A DNA stretch of 64,000 nucleotides from Paludibacterium paludis. GTDB lineage: Bacteria > Pseudomonadota > Gammaproteobacteria > Burkholderiales > Chromobacteriaceae. The stretch spans positions 3,286,001 to 3,350,000 of the forward strand of contig NZ_CP069161.1 of NCBI RefSeq assembly GCF_018802605.1. Reading direction: 5' to 3'. Shown in pieces: positions 7,904 through 20,601 of this stretch. The notes beneath the pieces are model-generated. The model did no database searches, was not told the origin of the DNA, and worked only from the letters and a program-made list of their open reading frames with translations. Both the position numbers and the translations under genes were made by a program. Numbering within the stretch: the first letter of the stretch is position 1; every line of letters starts with the position of its first letter.

Positions 7904-10291
7904 TCAGGGCTGCGCAGGCGCCTGGCCGGAGACCATCTTCGCGCGCCCCAGACGCAGGCCGTTGCCGATCACGATCAGGCTCGCCCCCACATCGGCGAAC
8001 ACGGCCATCCACAAGGTGGCGTACCCGGTCAGCGCCAACCCGAAAAACACCACCTTGATCAGGATAGCGATGACCAGATTGGCCGACAGCACCCGTTTGG
8101 TGCGGCGCGCCATCTTCAGCAGCCACGGCAGCTTGTCCAGCCGGTCGTCCATCAGCACCACACCGGCGGTTTCCAGCGCGGCATCGGAACCGGCCGCTCC
8201 CATGGCGATGCCAAGATCGGCCCGGGCCAGCGCGGGCGCGTCGTTCACGCCGTCGCCGACCATGGCGACCGGTCCTTCCTCGCGGGACAGACGGCCGATG
8301 CGCGCAAGCTTGTCGTCGGGCAACAATCCGCCCTCCGCCCGGGCAAGCCCGATTTCGTTCGCCACCGTGGCCGCCACGCGCGGCTGGTCGCCGGAGAGCA
8401 TGATGCCGCCGATACCGAGCCGTTCAAGTTCGCCCAGCACGGCCGCCGCCTCCGGTCTTGGCGCGTCGGCGAGCGTGATCATTCCGAGCGGGCGGCCTTC
8501 CTCGAGCAGGAACAGCATGCCGCGCCCCTCGTCGGCGGCTCTGGCCGCCGCGTCGGCAAGACCCGGGGCGAGATCGCTCCCCGCCACCAGGCGCTGGCTG
8601 CCCAGCGACAGGCCTTTGCCCTCCAGACGGCCGTGCACGCCGAATCCCGCCTGTTCTTCGATGCCGGAAACCTCCGGCAGCACCAGCTTCGCCTCGGCCG
8701 CCGCCGCGACAACGGCCCGTGCCAGAGGATGGGTGGAATGCGCGTCCAGCGCCGCAGCGCGCGCCAGCACCGAGTCGGCGGTTTCGCTCCCGGTCGCCGT
8801 CACCGCGATCACGCGCGGCTGGCCTTGCGTCAGGGTACCGGTCTTGTCGAAGGCGATGGTCCGGATGCGCGCCGCCATTTCCAGCGGCTCGCCGCCCTTG
8901 ACCAGAATGCCGTTTCTGGCGAGCGACGCCAGCGCGCTGACCAGGGTGACGGGCGTGGCGATCACCATGGCGCACGGGCAGGCGATCACCAGCATCACCA
9001 GCGAGGTATACAGGGCCTGGTGCCAGGTACGCAGACCGAGGAGCGGCAATGCGATCGCCGCCGCCAGCGCCAGCAGTACCACGACCGGGGTGTATACCGC
9101 CGCGAAACGGTCGACAAAACGCTGGATCGGCGCCCGGGTGGCCTGCGCGTCGCGCACCCGGTGAATGATCCGGGCCAGCAGCGTGTCGTCGGCCAATGCC
9201 TGAACGCGCGCCTCGATCACGCGATCGCCATTGATGCTGCCCGCCCAGACCGTGGCGCCCGGCCCTTTTTCCACGGGCAGCGACTCACCGGTGATCGCCG
9301 ATTCGTTAAAGCGGCTCTCGCCGGACTCGATCACGGCATCGAGCGGCACCCGTTCGCCCGGCCGGATCAACAGCCGCTCGCCCAGCGCCACGCGCGCGGC
9401 CGGCACATCCCGCCAGTTGCCCTCCGCATCGGCCACCCGCGCGGTATCCGGCGCGAGGGACATCAGCGCGCGTACCGCCTCTCCGGCACGCGACAGCGCG
9501 CCGGCTTCGAGTTTTTCGGCGAGGGCGAACAGCACCAGCACCATCGCGCCCTCCGACGATTCACCGATGATCAGCGCGCCGATCACCGCCAGCGTCATCA
9601 GAAAATGAATATTGAGCGTGAAGTGCTTCAGGGCGATCCAGCCCTTGTAGAGAATGCCTCGCACCAGAACCATGGCGAGCAGGGACAGGGGCAACACCAA
9701 GGGATCCAGATCCCCGCGCGCCGACAGCGACAGGGCCTCTGCGGCGAACGCGGCCGCCGAGGCCGCCACGAGACCGCCATGCGCGCGCCAGAACGAGGGA
9801 GGCGGCGAAGCCGCGGTGGACGAACCGTCGTCATCGATCGGCACGGCCTGCATGCCGATGCGTCCGATCGCCTCGACCACGGGCGCCGTTTCGGCCAGAT
9901 CATGGTGAACGATCAACGTGCGTTCGATGAAATGAAACTCGAGGCGCGCCACGCCGGCGACTTTTTCCATGGCTTTTTCGATCAGCTTCGCCTCGGTCGG
10001 GCAATCCATCGCCTCGATGCGGAAACGCGACGTCCGTTCGCCTTTTCCATCGCTCACCGGACGTGTCAGCGGGACGATTGATGGGGCGCAGCAGGACGAT
10101 GCGCCATGATCATGGGCCTCCTGGTCATGGTCATGCTCGTGATCGTGATCATGGTGGTGGCGATGGGCATCATGCTCGTTGTGTTCATGACGGCCGCCAC
10201 AGCATGCGGACGCTTCCACGGCCTCATGGCCTCCCCTCTCCCGATCCTGGCAAAGGGTCTCTTCGTGCGGATGATGTGCATGACGGGACAT
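7904..10291 (-). CDS. zntA: Heavy-metal P1B-type ATPase (Zn/Cd/Pb exporter)
   Basis: Inner-membrane pump exporting Zn2+, Cd2+ or Pb2+ at the cost of ATP, 795 residues. The first 65 residues are extraordinarily His/Asp-rich with two CC pairs, a likely metal-binding extension. A heavy-metal domain follows with a single-cysteine MDCPTE instead of the usual CxxC. Core landmarks are the AITGESLPVEK actuator loop, the CPC motif in the transport helix (438-440), the phosphorylation site DKTGT with D482, HP in THPLARAV and GDGVNDAPAL. The gene is divergent from a CadR/PbrR-type regulator and its promoter carries the typical MerR-family operator, so it is almost certainly metal-induced. CPC and the regulator type favour Zn/Cd/Pb over Cu. 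Confidence 0.93.
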   Translation of the reverse strand: MSRHAHHPHEETLCQDRERGGHEAVEASACCGGRHEHNEHDAHRHHHDHDHEHDHDQEAHDHGASSCCAPSIVPLTRPVSDGKGERTSRFRIEAMDCPTEAKLIEKAMEKVAGVARLEFHFIERTLIVHHDLAETAPVVEAIGRIGMQAVPIDDDGSSTAASPPPSFWRAHGGLVAASAAAFAAEALSLSARGDLDPLVLPLSLLAMVLVRGILYKGWIALKHFTLNIHFLMTLAVIGALIIGESSEGAMVLVLFALAEKLEAGALSRAGEAVRALMSLAPDTARVADAEGNWRDVPAARVALGERLLIRPGERVPLDAVIESGESRFNESAITGESLPVEKGPGATVWAGSINGDRVIEARVQALADDTLLARIIHRVRDAQATRAPIQRFVDRFAAVYTPVVVLLALAAAIALPLLGLRTWHQALYTSLVMLVIACPCAMVIATPVTLVSALASLARNGILVKGGEPLEMAARIRTIAFDKTGTLTQGQPRVIAVTATGSETADSVLARAAALDAHSTHPLARAVVAAAAEAKLVLPEVSGIEEQAGFGVHGRLEGKGLSLGSQRLVAGSDLAPGLADAAARAADEGRGMLFLLEEGRPLGMITLADAPRPEAAAVLGELERLGIGGIMLSGDQPRVAATVANEIGLARAEGGLLPDDKLARIGRLSREEGPVAMVGDGVNDAPALARADLGIAMGAAGSDAALETAGVVLMDDRLDKLPWLLKMARRTKRVLSANLVIAILIKVVFFGLALTGYATLWMAVFADVGASLIVIGNGLRLGRAKMVSGQAPAQP

Positions 10292-10323
10292 CGTTCGTCT
10301 CCTGACTCGGGTTCTTGTCGCTT

Positions 10324-10354
10324 ATTTCAAACCTTGGAGCTACTATAAGGTCAA
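10324..10354 (-). promoter_or_regulatory. MerR-type promoter/operator of the metal ATPase gene
   Basis: On the minus strand a -35 TTGACC (10354-10349) and a -10 TGAAAT (10329-10324) are separated by 19 bp, the long spacer that MerR-family activators compensate by DNA distortion. The spacer region contains the dyad ACCTT-(11 bp)-AAGGT at 10331-10351, which is the classic CadR/ZntR/PbrR operator layout. It lies between the divergent ATPase and regulator genes. Confidence 0.85.
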
Positions 10355-10378
10355 GCGTTAATCGCAGGGAGAATCATT

Positions 10379-10819
10379 ATGCTGATCGGAGAGCTCGCCA
10401 AAGAGACAGGATGCGACACCGAAACCATCCGGTTTTACGAAAAGGAGGGACTGATCGACGCCCCCGGGCGTAGCGCCTCGGGCTACCGGCGCTACCGGCC
10501 GGAGCACGCCGGACAGCTGAATTTCGTGCTGCACTGCCGCTCGCTGGGCATCTCGCTGGCGGAAATCCGCACCCTGTCGGCCTTCCGCCGCGATCCCACG
10601 CTGGCCTGCGAAGACATCAACAACCTGATCGACGGGCATATCGCGCAGGTGCACCAGCAGATCGAAACGCTCAAACGTCTCGAGCACCAGTTACAGGCGC
10701 TGCGCCAGCGCTGCGCCGAAGCGAGCGATGCCGGTCATTGCGGCATTTTGCAGACGCTGGTGCAGGCGGCACAGGGCGAAGGATGCGTATGCCATCAGGA
10801 GGCGGAACGCCACCCGTGA
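10379..10819 (+). CDS. cadR: MerR-family Cd(II)/Pb(II)-responsive regulator
   Basis: Metal-sensing transcriptional activator of 146 residues. The N-terminal winged helix begins MLIGELAKETGCDTETIRFY, followed by the dimerisation helix. Metal ligands of the CadR/PbrR subgroup are in place: Cys77 (ACEDI), Cys112 and Cys121 (AGHCGI), plus a Cys/His-containing tail (CVCH) that could bind extra metal. ZntR would carry a different C-terminal Cys/His pattern, so CadR/PbrR is preferred. It is transcribed away from the ATPase gene, with the shared operator between them; a Shine-Dalgarno GGGAG precedes the ATG. Confidence 0.9.
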   Translation: MLIGELAKETGCDTETIRFYEKEGLIDAPGRSASGYRRYRPEHAGQLNFVLHCRSLGISLAEIRTLSAFRRDPTLACEDINNLIDGHIAQVHQQIETLKRLEHQLQALRQRCAEASDAGHCGILQTLVQAAQGEGCVCHQEAERHP

Positions 10820-10854
10820 GCGCGCCTTCCGGGCACGCCCCTCGGCCCGGCAGA

Positions 10855-10887
10855 CAAAAAAATAGGCCGGCATTCGCATGCCGGCCT
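10855..10887 (-). terminator. Rho-independent terminator after lrgAB-type genes
   Basis: Perfect 10-bp stem AGGCCGGCAT / ATGCCGGCCT (10864-10873 and 10878-10887) with a four-base loop. On the minus strand it is followed by an A then a run of T. It sits about 90 bp beyond the LrgB stop and faces the cadR 3' end. Confidence 0.88.
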
Positions 10888-10973
10888 CAAACAACGCTCG
10901 TTATGGGAGAGTTACGAGGAGATGAAGCAATGCGCCGCTCCCATGCGACACACAAGGAAAACACGTTTGCCGG

Positions 10974-11657
10974 TCAGACGAACCAACCGATCAGCGGCGC
11001 GGCGAACACCGTGGCCACACCGCCCAGCATCATGACAAGACTGGACACCACACCTTCTTCGGCGCCGATCTGCTGCGCCTTGGCGGTACCCGCGCCGTGC
11101 GCGGCGGCCCCGAACAACGCGCCGCGGGCCAGCCGCGAGCGCACCGGCAACCAGGCCAGCATCGCTTCGCCCATCAGCATGCCGCACACACCGGTGATCA
11201 CCACGAAGACCGCCGTCAGGTCGCTCGATGCGCCGATCGAATCGGCCGTGGCGATCGCGAACGGCGTGCTGATCGAACGCGGAGCCAGGCTTTTTTGCAG
11301 CGCTTCGGGCAGATCCAGCCAGCGAGCCAGCCACACGGAGCTGATCACCGCGGCCGGCATGCCGACCGCCACGCCGCAGCACAGGGACAGCCAGTGACGG
11401 CGGATCAGCGCGCGGTGCTCGTAAATCGGCACGGCGAAGGCCACCGTGGCCGGCCCCAGCAGCCAGGACAGCCACCGCGTGTCCTGGAAATACGTCGGGT
11501 AGGGAATGCCTACCAGCAGCACCGCCGCGATGAGCAGCAGCGGAACCGCGAAAATCGGCGTGCACCACCATTTTCGGTTGCGCAGGTAAATGCGTTTGAC
11601 GCCCCAATAGCAAGCGACCGTGGCGACAAAACAGGCCAGCGACATCAGGTCAAGCAT
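10974..11657 (-). CDS. lrgB: LrgB/CidB-family membrane protein
   Basis: Polytopic membrane protein of 227 residues, the partner of LrgA/CidA in the murein-hydrolase-export regulator or metabolite-transport system. The conserved LrgB blocks are visible: LGPATVAFAVPIYEH, the RSISTPFAI segment, and the C-terminal GTAKAQQIGAEEGVVSSL. About seven hydrophobic segments are predicted. Its ATG lies eight bases inside the upstream LrgA-like gene, so the two are translationally coupled. The name follows family usage; whether it controls autolysis or carries pyruvate or another organic acid here is unknown. Confidence 0.87.
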   Translation of the reverse strand: MLDLMSLACFVATVACYWGVKRIYLRNRKWWCTPIFAVPLLLIAAVLLVGIPYPTYFQDTRWLSWLLGPATVAFAVPIYEHRALIRRHWLSLCCGVAVGMPAAVISSVWLARWLDLPEALQKSLAPRSISTPFAIATADSIGASSDLTAVFVVITGVCGMLMGEAMLAWLPVRSRLARGALFGAAAHGAGTAKAQQIGAEEGVVSSLVMMLGGVATVFAAPLIGWFV

Positions 11658-12072
11658 GGGTCAGCCCCCTGCGGATGCGACGCTTGAGCCGTAATTCGAT
11701 GCGATAGCACCGGTCCACCACCAGCGAGGTCACGGTCATGACGATCGCGGTCGAGGCCACGATCACCAGCAGGATTTTCCAGCCCTCGCTCAGCACCAGA
11801 TCCGGGAAGCGGACCACCGCCACCACCGCCGGGATGAAAAACAGCAGCATCTCGGCCAGCAGCCAGCGCGCGCCATCGCGGCACCATTGTACCGGCAGCC
11901 ATCCTGTCCAGAGTGCCGCCAGCACCAGGAGCATGCCCAGTACTCCGGCGGGCACCGCTGGAAGGAAAAGCCGGCTCAACAGGCTTGCCGCCATCCAGAC
12001 CGCCGACAACAGCGCCACCTGAACGATGGTTCTGGCACGCGGCGTCAAACGGAACTTCAAAGCGGTAAACAT
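11650..12072 (-). CDS. lrgA: LrgA/CidA-family membrane protein
   Basis: Holin-like membrane protein of 140 residues with four hydrophobic segments. The family core, FLPAVPAGVLGMLLVLAALW, lies in the second segment, followed by LLFFIPAVVAVV. I chose the ATG at 12072 (MFTALKFRL) because the frame upstream lacks family sequence, although the ribosome binding site there is weak. It is the first gene of a two-gene unit with LrgB and is divergent from a LysR regulator whose intergenic region has inverted repeats, matching the CidR-CidAB arrangement. Confidence 0.82.
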   Translation of the reverse strand: MFTALKFRLTPRARTIVQVALLSAVWMAASLLSRLFLPAVPAGVLGMLLVLAALWTGWLPVQWCRDGARWLLAEMLLFFIPAVVAVVRFPDLVLSEGWKILLVIVASTAIVMTVTSLVVDRCYRIELRLKRRIRRGLTHA

Positions 12073-12121
12073 AGTCGAGTCACACAACACAACACAGAAT
12101 GTCGTTAGTATAACCAGCTCC

Positions 12122-12172
12122 AATTCATTCTAAAAATGAATTAATATTATTAAAATAATTCCAAAAAGGAAT
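12122..12172. promoter_or_regulatory. Two inverted repeats between lrgA and the LysR gene
   Basis: A perfect 7-bp dyad AATTCAT-(7)-ATGAATT at 12122-12142 and a 5-bp dyad ATTCC-(5)-GGAAT at 12158-12172 lie in a very AT-rich divergent intergenic region. The first has the LysR-box geometry (T-N11-A). The second overlaps the Shine-Dalgarno of the regulator, which would suit autoregulation. Function is inferred from position. Confidence 0.5.
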
Positions 12173-12176
12173 GAAA

Positions 12177-13067
12177 ATGGATATCCGGGGTTTGCGGTAT
12201 TTTGTCGAGGCCGTCAGAGCGAAAAGCTTCACCCGCGCAGCGGAAAACCTCTATGTCACGCAGCCGACCATCAGCAAAATGATGAAGCAGCTGGAAGAGG
12301 ATCTGGGCGTGCCGCTGTTCATCCGCGAAGGCAAGCAGTTCCGCCTGACCGACGCCGGTCAGCTGGTCTACCGGCGCAGCGAGGATGTGCTGCTGGCGAT
12401 GGCGCGCCTCAAAAGCGAGCTTGCCGATCTGGCCGAACTGGAACACGGGGAACTGGTGGTCGGCCTGCCGCCGATGATCGGCGGCGCCTTCTACGCACCG
12501 GTGGTGCGGGCATTTCGCGAACGCTATCCGGGGATCGAACTGAAACTGGTGGAAGACGGGGCGCTCGCCATCGAAAGCAGCATCCGCGACGGCAGTCTGG
12601 AAGTGGGTGTGGCGGTGCTGCCCGTCGACCGGGACACCTTCGATCACATCGGCTTCGTCAAGGATACGCTGCGGCTGATCGTTCCTGCGGGTTCGCGCTG
12701 GGCCGGACGCGCGCGTGTCAAACTCGCCGATATCGCCGATGAACCAATGGTATGCTATCCAAAGGACTTCACGCTTTCGTCCCGGATCGAGGACGGATTC
12801 CGGCGCCTTGGCAAAACCGTGAACGTGGCGGGGCGCAGCGCCCACTGGGACTTCATCGTCGCCATGGTGGAAGCGCGCCTCGGCATCGCCCTCTTGCCCT
12901 CGACCATCGCCGCCCGGATCGCCGGCCGGCCGCTGGAAGCCATCGAACTGGACGAAGCGCAGATCGTCTGGCACCTGGGCCTCATCTGGAAAAAAGACAG
13001 TTACCTGTCCCACGCGGCGCGCGCCTGGATCGCGCTGAGCCGCACCATGCTAGGAACCGCACCGTGA
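12177..13067 (+). CDS. LysR-family regulator, probably of the divergent lrgAB pair
   Basis: Transcription factor of 296 residues with the N-terminal LysR helix-turn-helix (RGLRYFVEAVRAKSFTRAAE, then TQPTISKMMKQLEEDLGVPL) and a two-lobed effector domain. Two ATG codons six bases apart compete. The AAAGGA at 12165-12170 touches the first (12171) but is six bases from the second (12177), so the second is chosen. CidR-type LysR proteins that respond to acetate or pyruvate-derived signals usually sit divergently from cidAB/lrgAB, as here. The stop overlaps the start of the following lipoprotein gene, so the two are probably co-transcribed. Confidence 0.87.
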   Translation: MDIRGLRYFVEAVRAKSFTRAAENLYVTQPTISKMMKQLEEDLGVPLFIREGKQFRLTDAGQLVYRRSEDVLLAMARLKSELADLAELEHGELVVGLPPMIGGAFYAPVVRAFRERYPGIELKLVEDGALAIESSIRDGSLEVGVAVLPVDRDTFDHIGFVKDTLRLIVPAGSRWAGRARVKLADIADEPMVCYPKDFTLSSRIEDGFRRLGKTVNVAGRSAHWDFIVAMVEARLGIALLPSTIAARIAGRPLEAIELDEAQIVWHLGLIWKKDSYLSHAARAWIALSRTMLGTAP

Positions 13068-13522
13068 AACATTACTGGCCCGTCGCCGCGCTGTGCCTGA
13101 GCCTTGCCGCCTGCGACACCTACCGCTGGCAGAAACCGACCTTCACCGTCCTCGACATCCGGCCGGTGCGCGCGTCGCTCGCCGAACCGGAACTCGACCT
13201 GACACTCGACATCGGCAATCCCAACGATCGCGTCATCACCGCCACCGGCCTCGCCTTCGACCTGAAAATAGACGGCCGCCCGGTCGCCAGCAGTGTCCCT
13301 TCGCCGGCGCTGACCCTCGCGCCGGGCGCCGCCACGCGCGTCACGCTCCGGGTCAAAGGGCGCCTCGAGGAGCTCTTGCCGCTTCTTGCCCGTTACCGGG
13401 AAATCCGCCGCGACGGGGTGGCCTACGAGCTGGACGGACGTGTCGAGGATATCAATGGCAAAGGACCGATGCCGTTCAAAAAACAAGGGGTCTGGAAATC
13501 CAGACCCCCTGCCGACCGCTGA
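13064..13522 (+). CDS. LEA14-like (WHy domain) lipoprotein
   Basis: Predicted lipoprotein of 152 residues. A short signal peptide ends in the lipobox LAAC (Cys about residue 17), and the mature part carries a LEA type 2/WHy-like beta-sandwich: hydrophobic alternation around LDLTLDIGNPNDRVITATG and a LRVKGRLEELLP segment. The GTG start is in a GTGA overlap with the LysR stop. Plant and bacterial relatives are linked with desiccation or stress, but the role here is unknown. The last codons (about KKQGVWKSRPP) coincide with a perfect hairpin that serves as terminator for the convergent chemoreceptor gene, which constrains the protein tail. Confidence 0.77.
   Translation: MKHYWPVAALCLSLAACDTYRWQKPTFTVLDIRPVRASLAEPELDLTLDIGNPNDRVITATGLAFDLKIDGRPVASSVPSPALTLAPGAATRVTLRVKGRLEELLPLLARYREIRRDGVAYELDGRVEDINGKGPMPFKKQGVWKSRPPADR
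13478..13508 (-). terminator. Terminator of the chemoreceptor gene, embedded in the lipoprotein gene
   Basis: Perfect 9-bp stem GGGGTCTGG / CCAGACCCC (13487-13495 and 13500-13508) with a four-base loop. On the minus strand it is followed by TTGTTTTTT. It lies 23 bp past the chemoreceptor stop and entirely within the coding sequence of the convergent lipoprotein gene. Confidence 0.85.
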
Positions 13523-13531
13523 CCGGCGGAT

Positions 13532-15415
13532 TTACAGCTTGAAGCGGCCAAAGGCCGACTGCATGCTGCGCGCCAGTTCGTTGAGGGTAACGAGCGTCTC
13601 GCGCGCCACCTGCAGCGAGGCATCCGAGTCCATGATCTGATTGTTGATGGATTCGGTGCTTTGCGCCATCGCGGTGGTCGCGTTGTGCTGCTCGCTGGTG
13701 GAATGGGCGATCGCGCTGATATTTTCCACAACCTGGTTCATGGTGCCGCTGATCTTGTCCAGATGCTCGCGCGCCGACTGGGTCAGCGCCACCCCGACGC
13801 CCACCGTTTCCACCGTCTGGTCCATATTGTCGACCGCGCGGCCGATTTCGTTGAGGATGGTCTCGATCATGCCGGTGATTTCCACCGTCGCCTTGCCGGT
13901 GCGCTCGGCGAGCTTGCGCACCTCGTCGGCCACCACGGCGAATCCCCTGCCCTGCTCGCCGGCGCGCGCCGCCTCGATCGCGGCATTGAGTGCCAGAAGG
14001 TTGGTCTGATCGGCGATGTCGCTGATCACGCTGGCGATCTGGCTGATTTCCTGACTGCGTTTTTCCAGGGACCCCAGCAGTCCGGAGAGCTCGCCCACCG
14101 AATCGGACGTGCGGCTCATCTCGTCGTTGATGCGCATCATGTCCCGCGCGCTGCCCTGCGAGGCTTCGCCGGTCTCGCGGGCCAACTCGTCGGTGGAGCG
14201 CGCCGCGTCGGCGATGTAGGAGATGCTCACCGTCACCTCTTCGATGGCGGCGGCATTGGAGCTGGAGATGTCCGCCAGGCGGTTGGAGTCCGCCGCGAGA
14301 CGATCCACGGCTCCGCCCACTTCGATCACGCCCTCGGCCAACTGCACCGCTTCACCGCGCAGCTCGCGGAACATGCCGTTCAGTCGCTCGACGAAGCTGT
14401 TGAACGCGGCGGCGGTTTCCGCCACCTCGTCCTGGCCCGCCACCTGGATGCGGCGGGTCAGATCGCCCTCTCCCTGGGAAATTTCCTTCATGGCGTCGCG
14501 CACCCGCAGCAGACCTTGCAGAAGACGGCGCAGATAAGCCGTGCTCAGAAGGGTCAGCACCACCAGCACGCCGGCCACGGCGCCGGTGATCACCCACAAC
14601 ATGCGGTAAAGCGGCGCATCGACTTCGGACTTGTCGACCGCCACACCCAACAGCCAGTCGGTGCCCTCAACGGTCGACAGTTCGACCAGGAAATCCTCGC
14701 CGTCGATCGTCATCTGCGTCGGCGCGTGCGACTGGGACTGAGCCTTGATCTTGTCGGCATCAAGCGCTGGAATCAGCTCGGTGATCGGCTTGAGTTCGTT
14801 GCCAGGCTTGGGATAGGCAATGATCTTGCCCTCCCGGGTCATCAGAAAGGCGTGACCCTTGCCCGGCAATTTCACGCTGAGCACGGATTGGGCGAGGTGG
14901 CCGATCTGGATATCGCCGCCCAGTACCTTGTTCTTGCCGTCGACCTTGTGCGCCAGCGTGATCACCAGGTCCTTGATATCGGCGCTGGCGGCCTTGTAAG
15001 GCTCGGTCACGATGGTTCCGCCGGTTTCGGAGGCTTTCTTGAACCAGCCGCGGACATTCGGATCGTAATCGGGCGAGGGTTTTTGCTTGCCCGGAATCGA
15101 ATACACCATGCCTTTGGTATCGCCATCGCCGACGAACAACTGGGTAAATCCGCCCCCTTTGGCGAGCTGTTCGAGGTAATAGGTGGTGGCCTCCTCATTG
15201 GCATGCGTCAATCCCGCTTCGATCATGCTTTTGCGAGTCTTGATCCAGTCCGAGATGAAGGCGGACTGGCTGCTGACCACCAGTTCGGTCTGCCGGTCGG
15301 CTTCTTCATACGCCTGATTACGAAAATTGAGGCCCGCGATGAGCGCCACGCTGAAGCTGGCCAGTGTCACGGCGACACCGAGCAGCACGGTTAGCTTGCT
15401 GGTAATGGATTTCAT
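13532..15415 (-). CDS. Methyl-accepting chemotaxis protein with dCache sensor
   Basis: Transmembrane chemoreceptor of 627 residues. Order of parts: N-terminal membrane helix (about 8-28), periplasmic double-Cache domain with the ligand-binding motif YDPNVRGWF, second membrane helix (about 270-292), HAMP domain, then the cytoplasmic coiled-coil signalling domain. The conserved hairpin tip reads around [21 protein letters not shown]. Periplasmic dCache domains often bind amino acids or organic acids. No CheR/CheB-tethering pentapeptide is seen at the C-terminus (ends FGRFKL). No che genes are nearby, so it must use a cluster elsewhere. The promoter region contains TATAAT near 15478 on the minus strand, with no convincing flagellar sigma-28 site. 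Confidence 0.93.
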   Translation of the reverse strand: MKSITSKLTVLLGVAVTLASFSVALIAGLNFRNQAYEEADRQTELVVSSQSAFISDWIKTRKSMIEAGLTHANEEATTYYLEQLAKGGGFTQLFVGDGDTKGMVYSIPGKQKPSPDYDPNVRGWFKKASETGGTIVTEPYKAASADIKDLVITLAHKVDGKNKVLGGDIQIGHLAQSVLSVKLPGKGHAFLMTREGKIIAYPKPGNELKPITELIPALDADKIKAQSQSHAPTQMTIDGEDFLVELSTVEGTDWLLGVAVDKSEVDAPLYRMLWVITGAVAGVLVVLTLLSTAYLRRLLQGLLRVRDAMKEISQGEGDLTRRIQVAGQDEVAETAAAFNSFVERLNGMFRELRGEAVQLAEGVIEVGGAVDRLAADSNRLADISSSNAAAIEEVTVSISYIADAARSTDELARETGEASQGSARDMMRINDEMSRTSDSVGELSGLLGSLEKRSQEISQIASVISDIADQTNLLALNAAIEAARAGEQGRGFAVVADEVRKLAERTGKATVEITGMIETILNEIGRAVDNMDQTVETVGVGVALTQSAREHLDKISGTMNQVVENISAIAHSTSEQHNATTAMAQSTESINNQIMDSDASLQVARETLVTLNELARSMQSAFGRFKL

Positions 15416-15594
15416 GGTGCGTTCTGATCCCGTCTTGTGTATGCGGTGATGTTATTGGTGTTATTTTGGCGGCATTATAAGCATACGATTGCCTATTTAT
15501 CTGTTGTGAATAGTGGCATTACCTGTGAATTTGCGTAAATGCAACGATTTAAATCGCCCCTCTCTATTTGTCATACAACATTTGAATTTAAAGC

Positions 15595-15628
15595 TCAAAA
15601 AAAAACGCCAGTCCCGAAGGACTGGCGT
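15595..15628 (-). terminator. Rho-independent terminator after sucD
   Basis: Perfect 10-bp stem ACGCCAGTCC / GGACTGGCGT (15605-15614 and 15619-15628) with loop CGAA as read on the plus strand, followed on the minus strand by nine or more T. It lies 25 bp after the sucD stop and closes the TCA operon. Confidence 0.93.
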
Positions 15629-15652
15629 CGTCTGGCCGAGCCGTTGCGGCGA

Positions 15653-16540
15653 TCAGGCCATGCCTTTGCTCTTGAGCAATTCGAGCATGGTGGTCCCGAG
15701 TTCGGCCGGACTTCGGGTGTAGGCGATACCGGCCTTTTCGAAGGCCAGGAATTTCTCTTCGGCCGTACCCTTGCCGCCGGAGATGATCGCGCCTGCGTGG
15801 CCCATGCGCTTGCCCTTCGGCGCGGTGACACCGGCGATGTAGCCGACCACCGGCTTGGTCACGTTCGACTTGATGTACTCGGCCGCCTCTTCTTCTGCGG
15901 TGCCGCCGATCTCGCCGATCATGATGATCGCTTCGGTTTCCGGATCGTTCTGGAACAGTGCCAGCGCATCGATGTGGTTGGTTCCGGCGATGGGGTCGCC
16001 GCCGATGCCGATGCAAGTGGACTGGCCAAGGCCGAGCTTGGTGGTTTGCGCCACGGCTTCATAGGTCAGGGTGCCGGAGCGCGAAACGATGCCGATACGG
16101 CCGCGACGGTGGATATGTCCCGGCATGATGCCGATCTTGCACTCGCCCGGGGTGATCACGCCTGGGCAGTTCGGCCCGATCAGGCGCACGCCGCCGGTGG
16201 TTTCGATGTAGCGCTTGGCCTTGAGCATGTCCAGGGTCGGCACGCCTTCGGTGATGCACACGATCAGCTCGACGCCGGAATCCACGGCTTCGACGATGGA
16301 GTCCAGCACGAACGGAGCCGGTACGAAGATGACCGACGCGTTGGCGCCGGTTTCCTTCACGGCTTCTTTCATGGTGTTGAATACCGGCTTGCCCAGGTGC
16401 TGGGCGCCGCCCTTGCCCGGGGTCACGCCGCCGACGATCTGGGTGCCGTAGGCGAGGCACTGTTCGGCATGGAACGTGCCATTCTTGCCGGTGAAGCCCT
16501 GAACCAGCACTTTGGTGTCTTTATTGACTAGAACGCTCAT
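15653..16540 (-). CDS. sucD: Succinate-CoA ligase, alpha subunit
   Basis: Catalyses, with SucC, succinyl-CoA + ADP + phosphate to succinate + CoA + ATP in the TCA cycle. It has 295 residues, the normal length. The CoA-binding Rossmann domain begins with [17 protein letters not shown], CoA contacts lie in GGVTPGKGG, and the phosphorylated catalytic His is in the conserved [10 protein letters not shown] motif near residue 246. It is the last gene of the cluster, 23 bp after sucC and just before a strong terminator. Start [12 protein letters not shown] matches the family N-terminus. Confidence 0.97.
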   Translation of the reverse strand: MSVLVNKDTKVLVQGFTGKNGTFHAEQCLAYGTQIVGGVTPGKGGAQHLGKPVFNTMKEAVKETGANASVIFVPAPFVLDSIVEAVDSGVELIVCITEGVPTLDMLKAKRYIETTGGVRLIGPNCPGVITPGECKIGIMPGHIHRRGRIGIVSRSGTLTYEAVAQTTKLGLGQSTCIGIGGDPIAGTNHIDALALFQNDPETEAIIMIGEIGGTAEEEAAEYIKSNVTKPVVGYIAGVTAPKGKRMGHAGAIISGGKGTAEEKFLAFEKAGIAYTRSPAELGTTMLELLKSKGMA

Positions 16541-16563
16541 TGATTTGACTCCTTATGCGCAGG

Positions 16564-17730
<1,167 letters not shown>

Positions 17731-17754
17731 CTATGGTTTCCTTTCGGTGGAGAC

Positions 17755-17855
17755 GGGAAGGCGGCAGCAACGCCTTCCCCTTTATCCCTTCTTAATCATC
17801 CGTAGCGGGACTGGCCGGCATGATAATCCCATGTCAGGGCCGGCGAAAGTCCCGC
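17755..17855 (-). promoter_or_regulatory. Two hairpins in the lpdA-sucC spacer
   Basis: A perfect 9-bp inverted repeat GGGAAGGCG-(7)-CGCCTTCCC lies at 17755-17779. A longer one, GCGGGACT / AGTCCCGC with an inner GCCGGC pair, spans 17805-17855 just past the lpdA stop. Neither has a T-run in the transcribed direction, so they look more like mRNA-stability, processing or partial attenuation elements than full terminators. Confidence 0.5.
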
Positions 17856-17861
17856 GGCGCG

Positions 17862-20547
<2,686 letters not shown>

Positions 20548-20601
20548 GTTCTTCTCCGTTGCGGGCGGCATGACGCCGCCCCGTGTCTTCTCGGTGGATG
20601 C

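Noticed and set aside
15416..15540. Sigma-28 (FliA) promoter for the chemoreceptor
   Set aside because: A TATAAT-type -10 is visible, but no TAAA-N15-GCCGATAA pattern.
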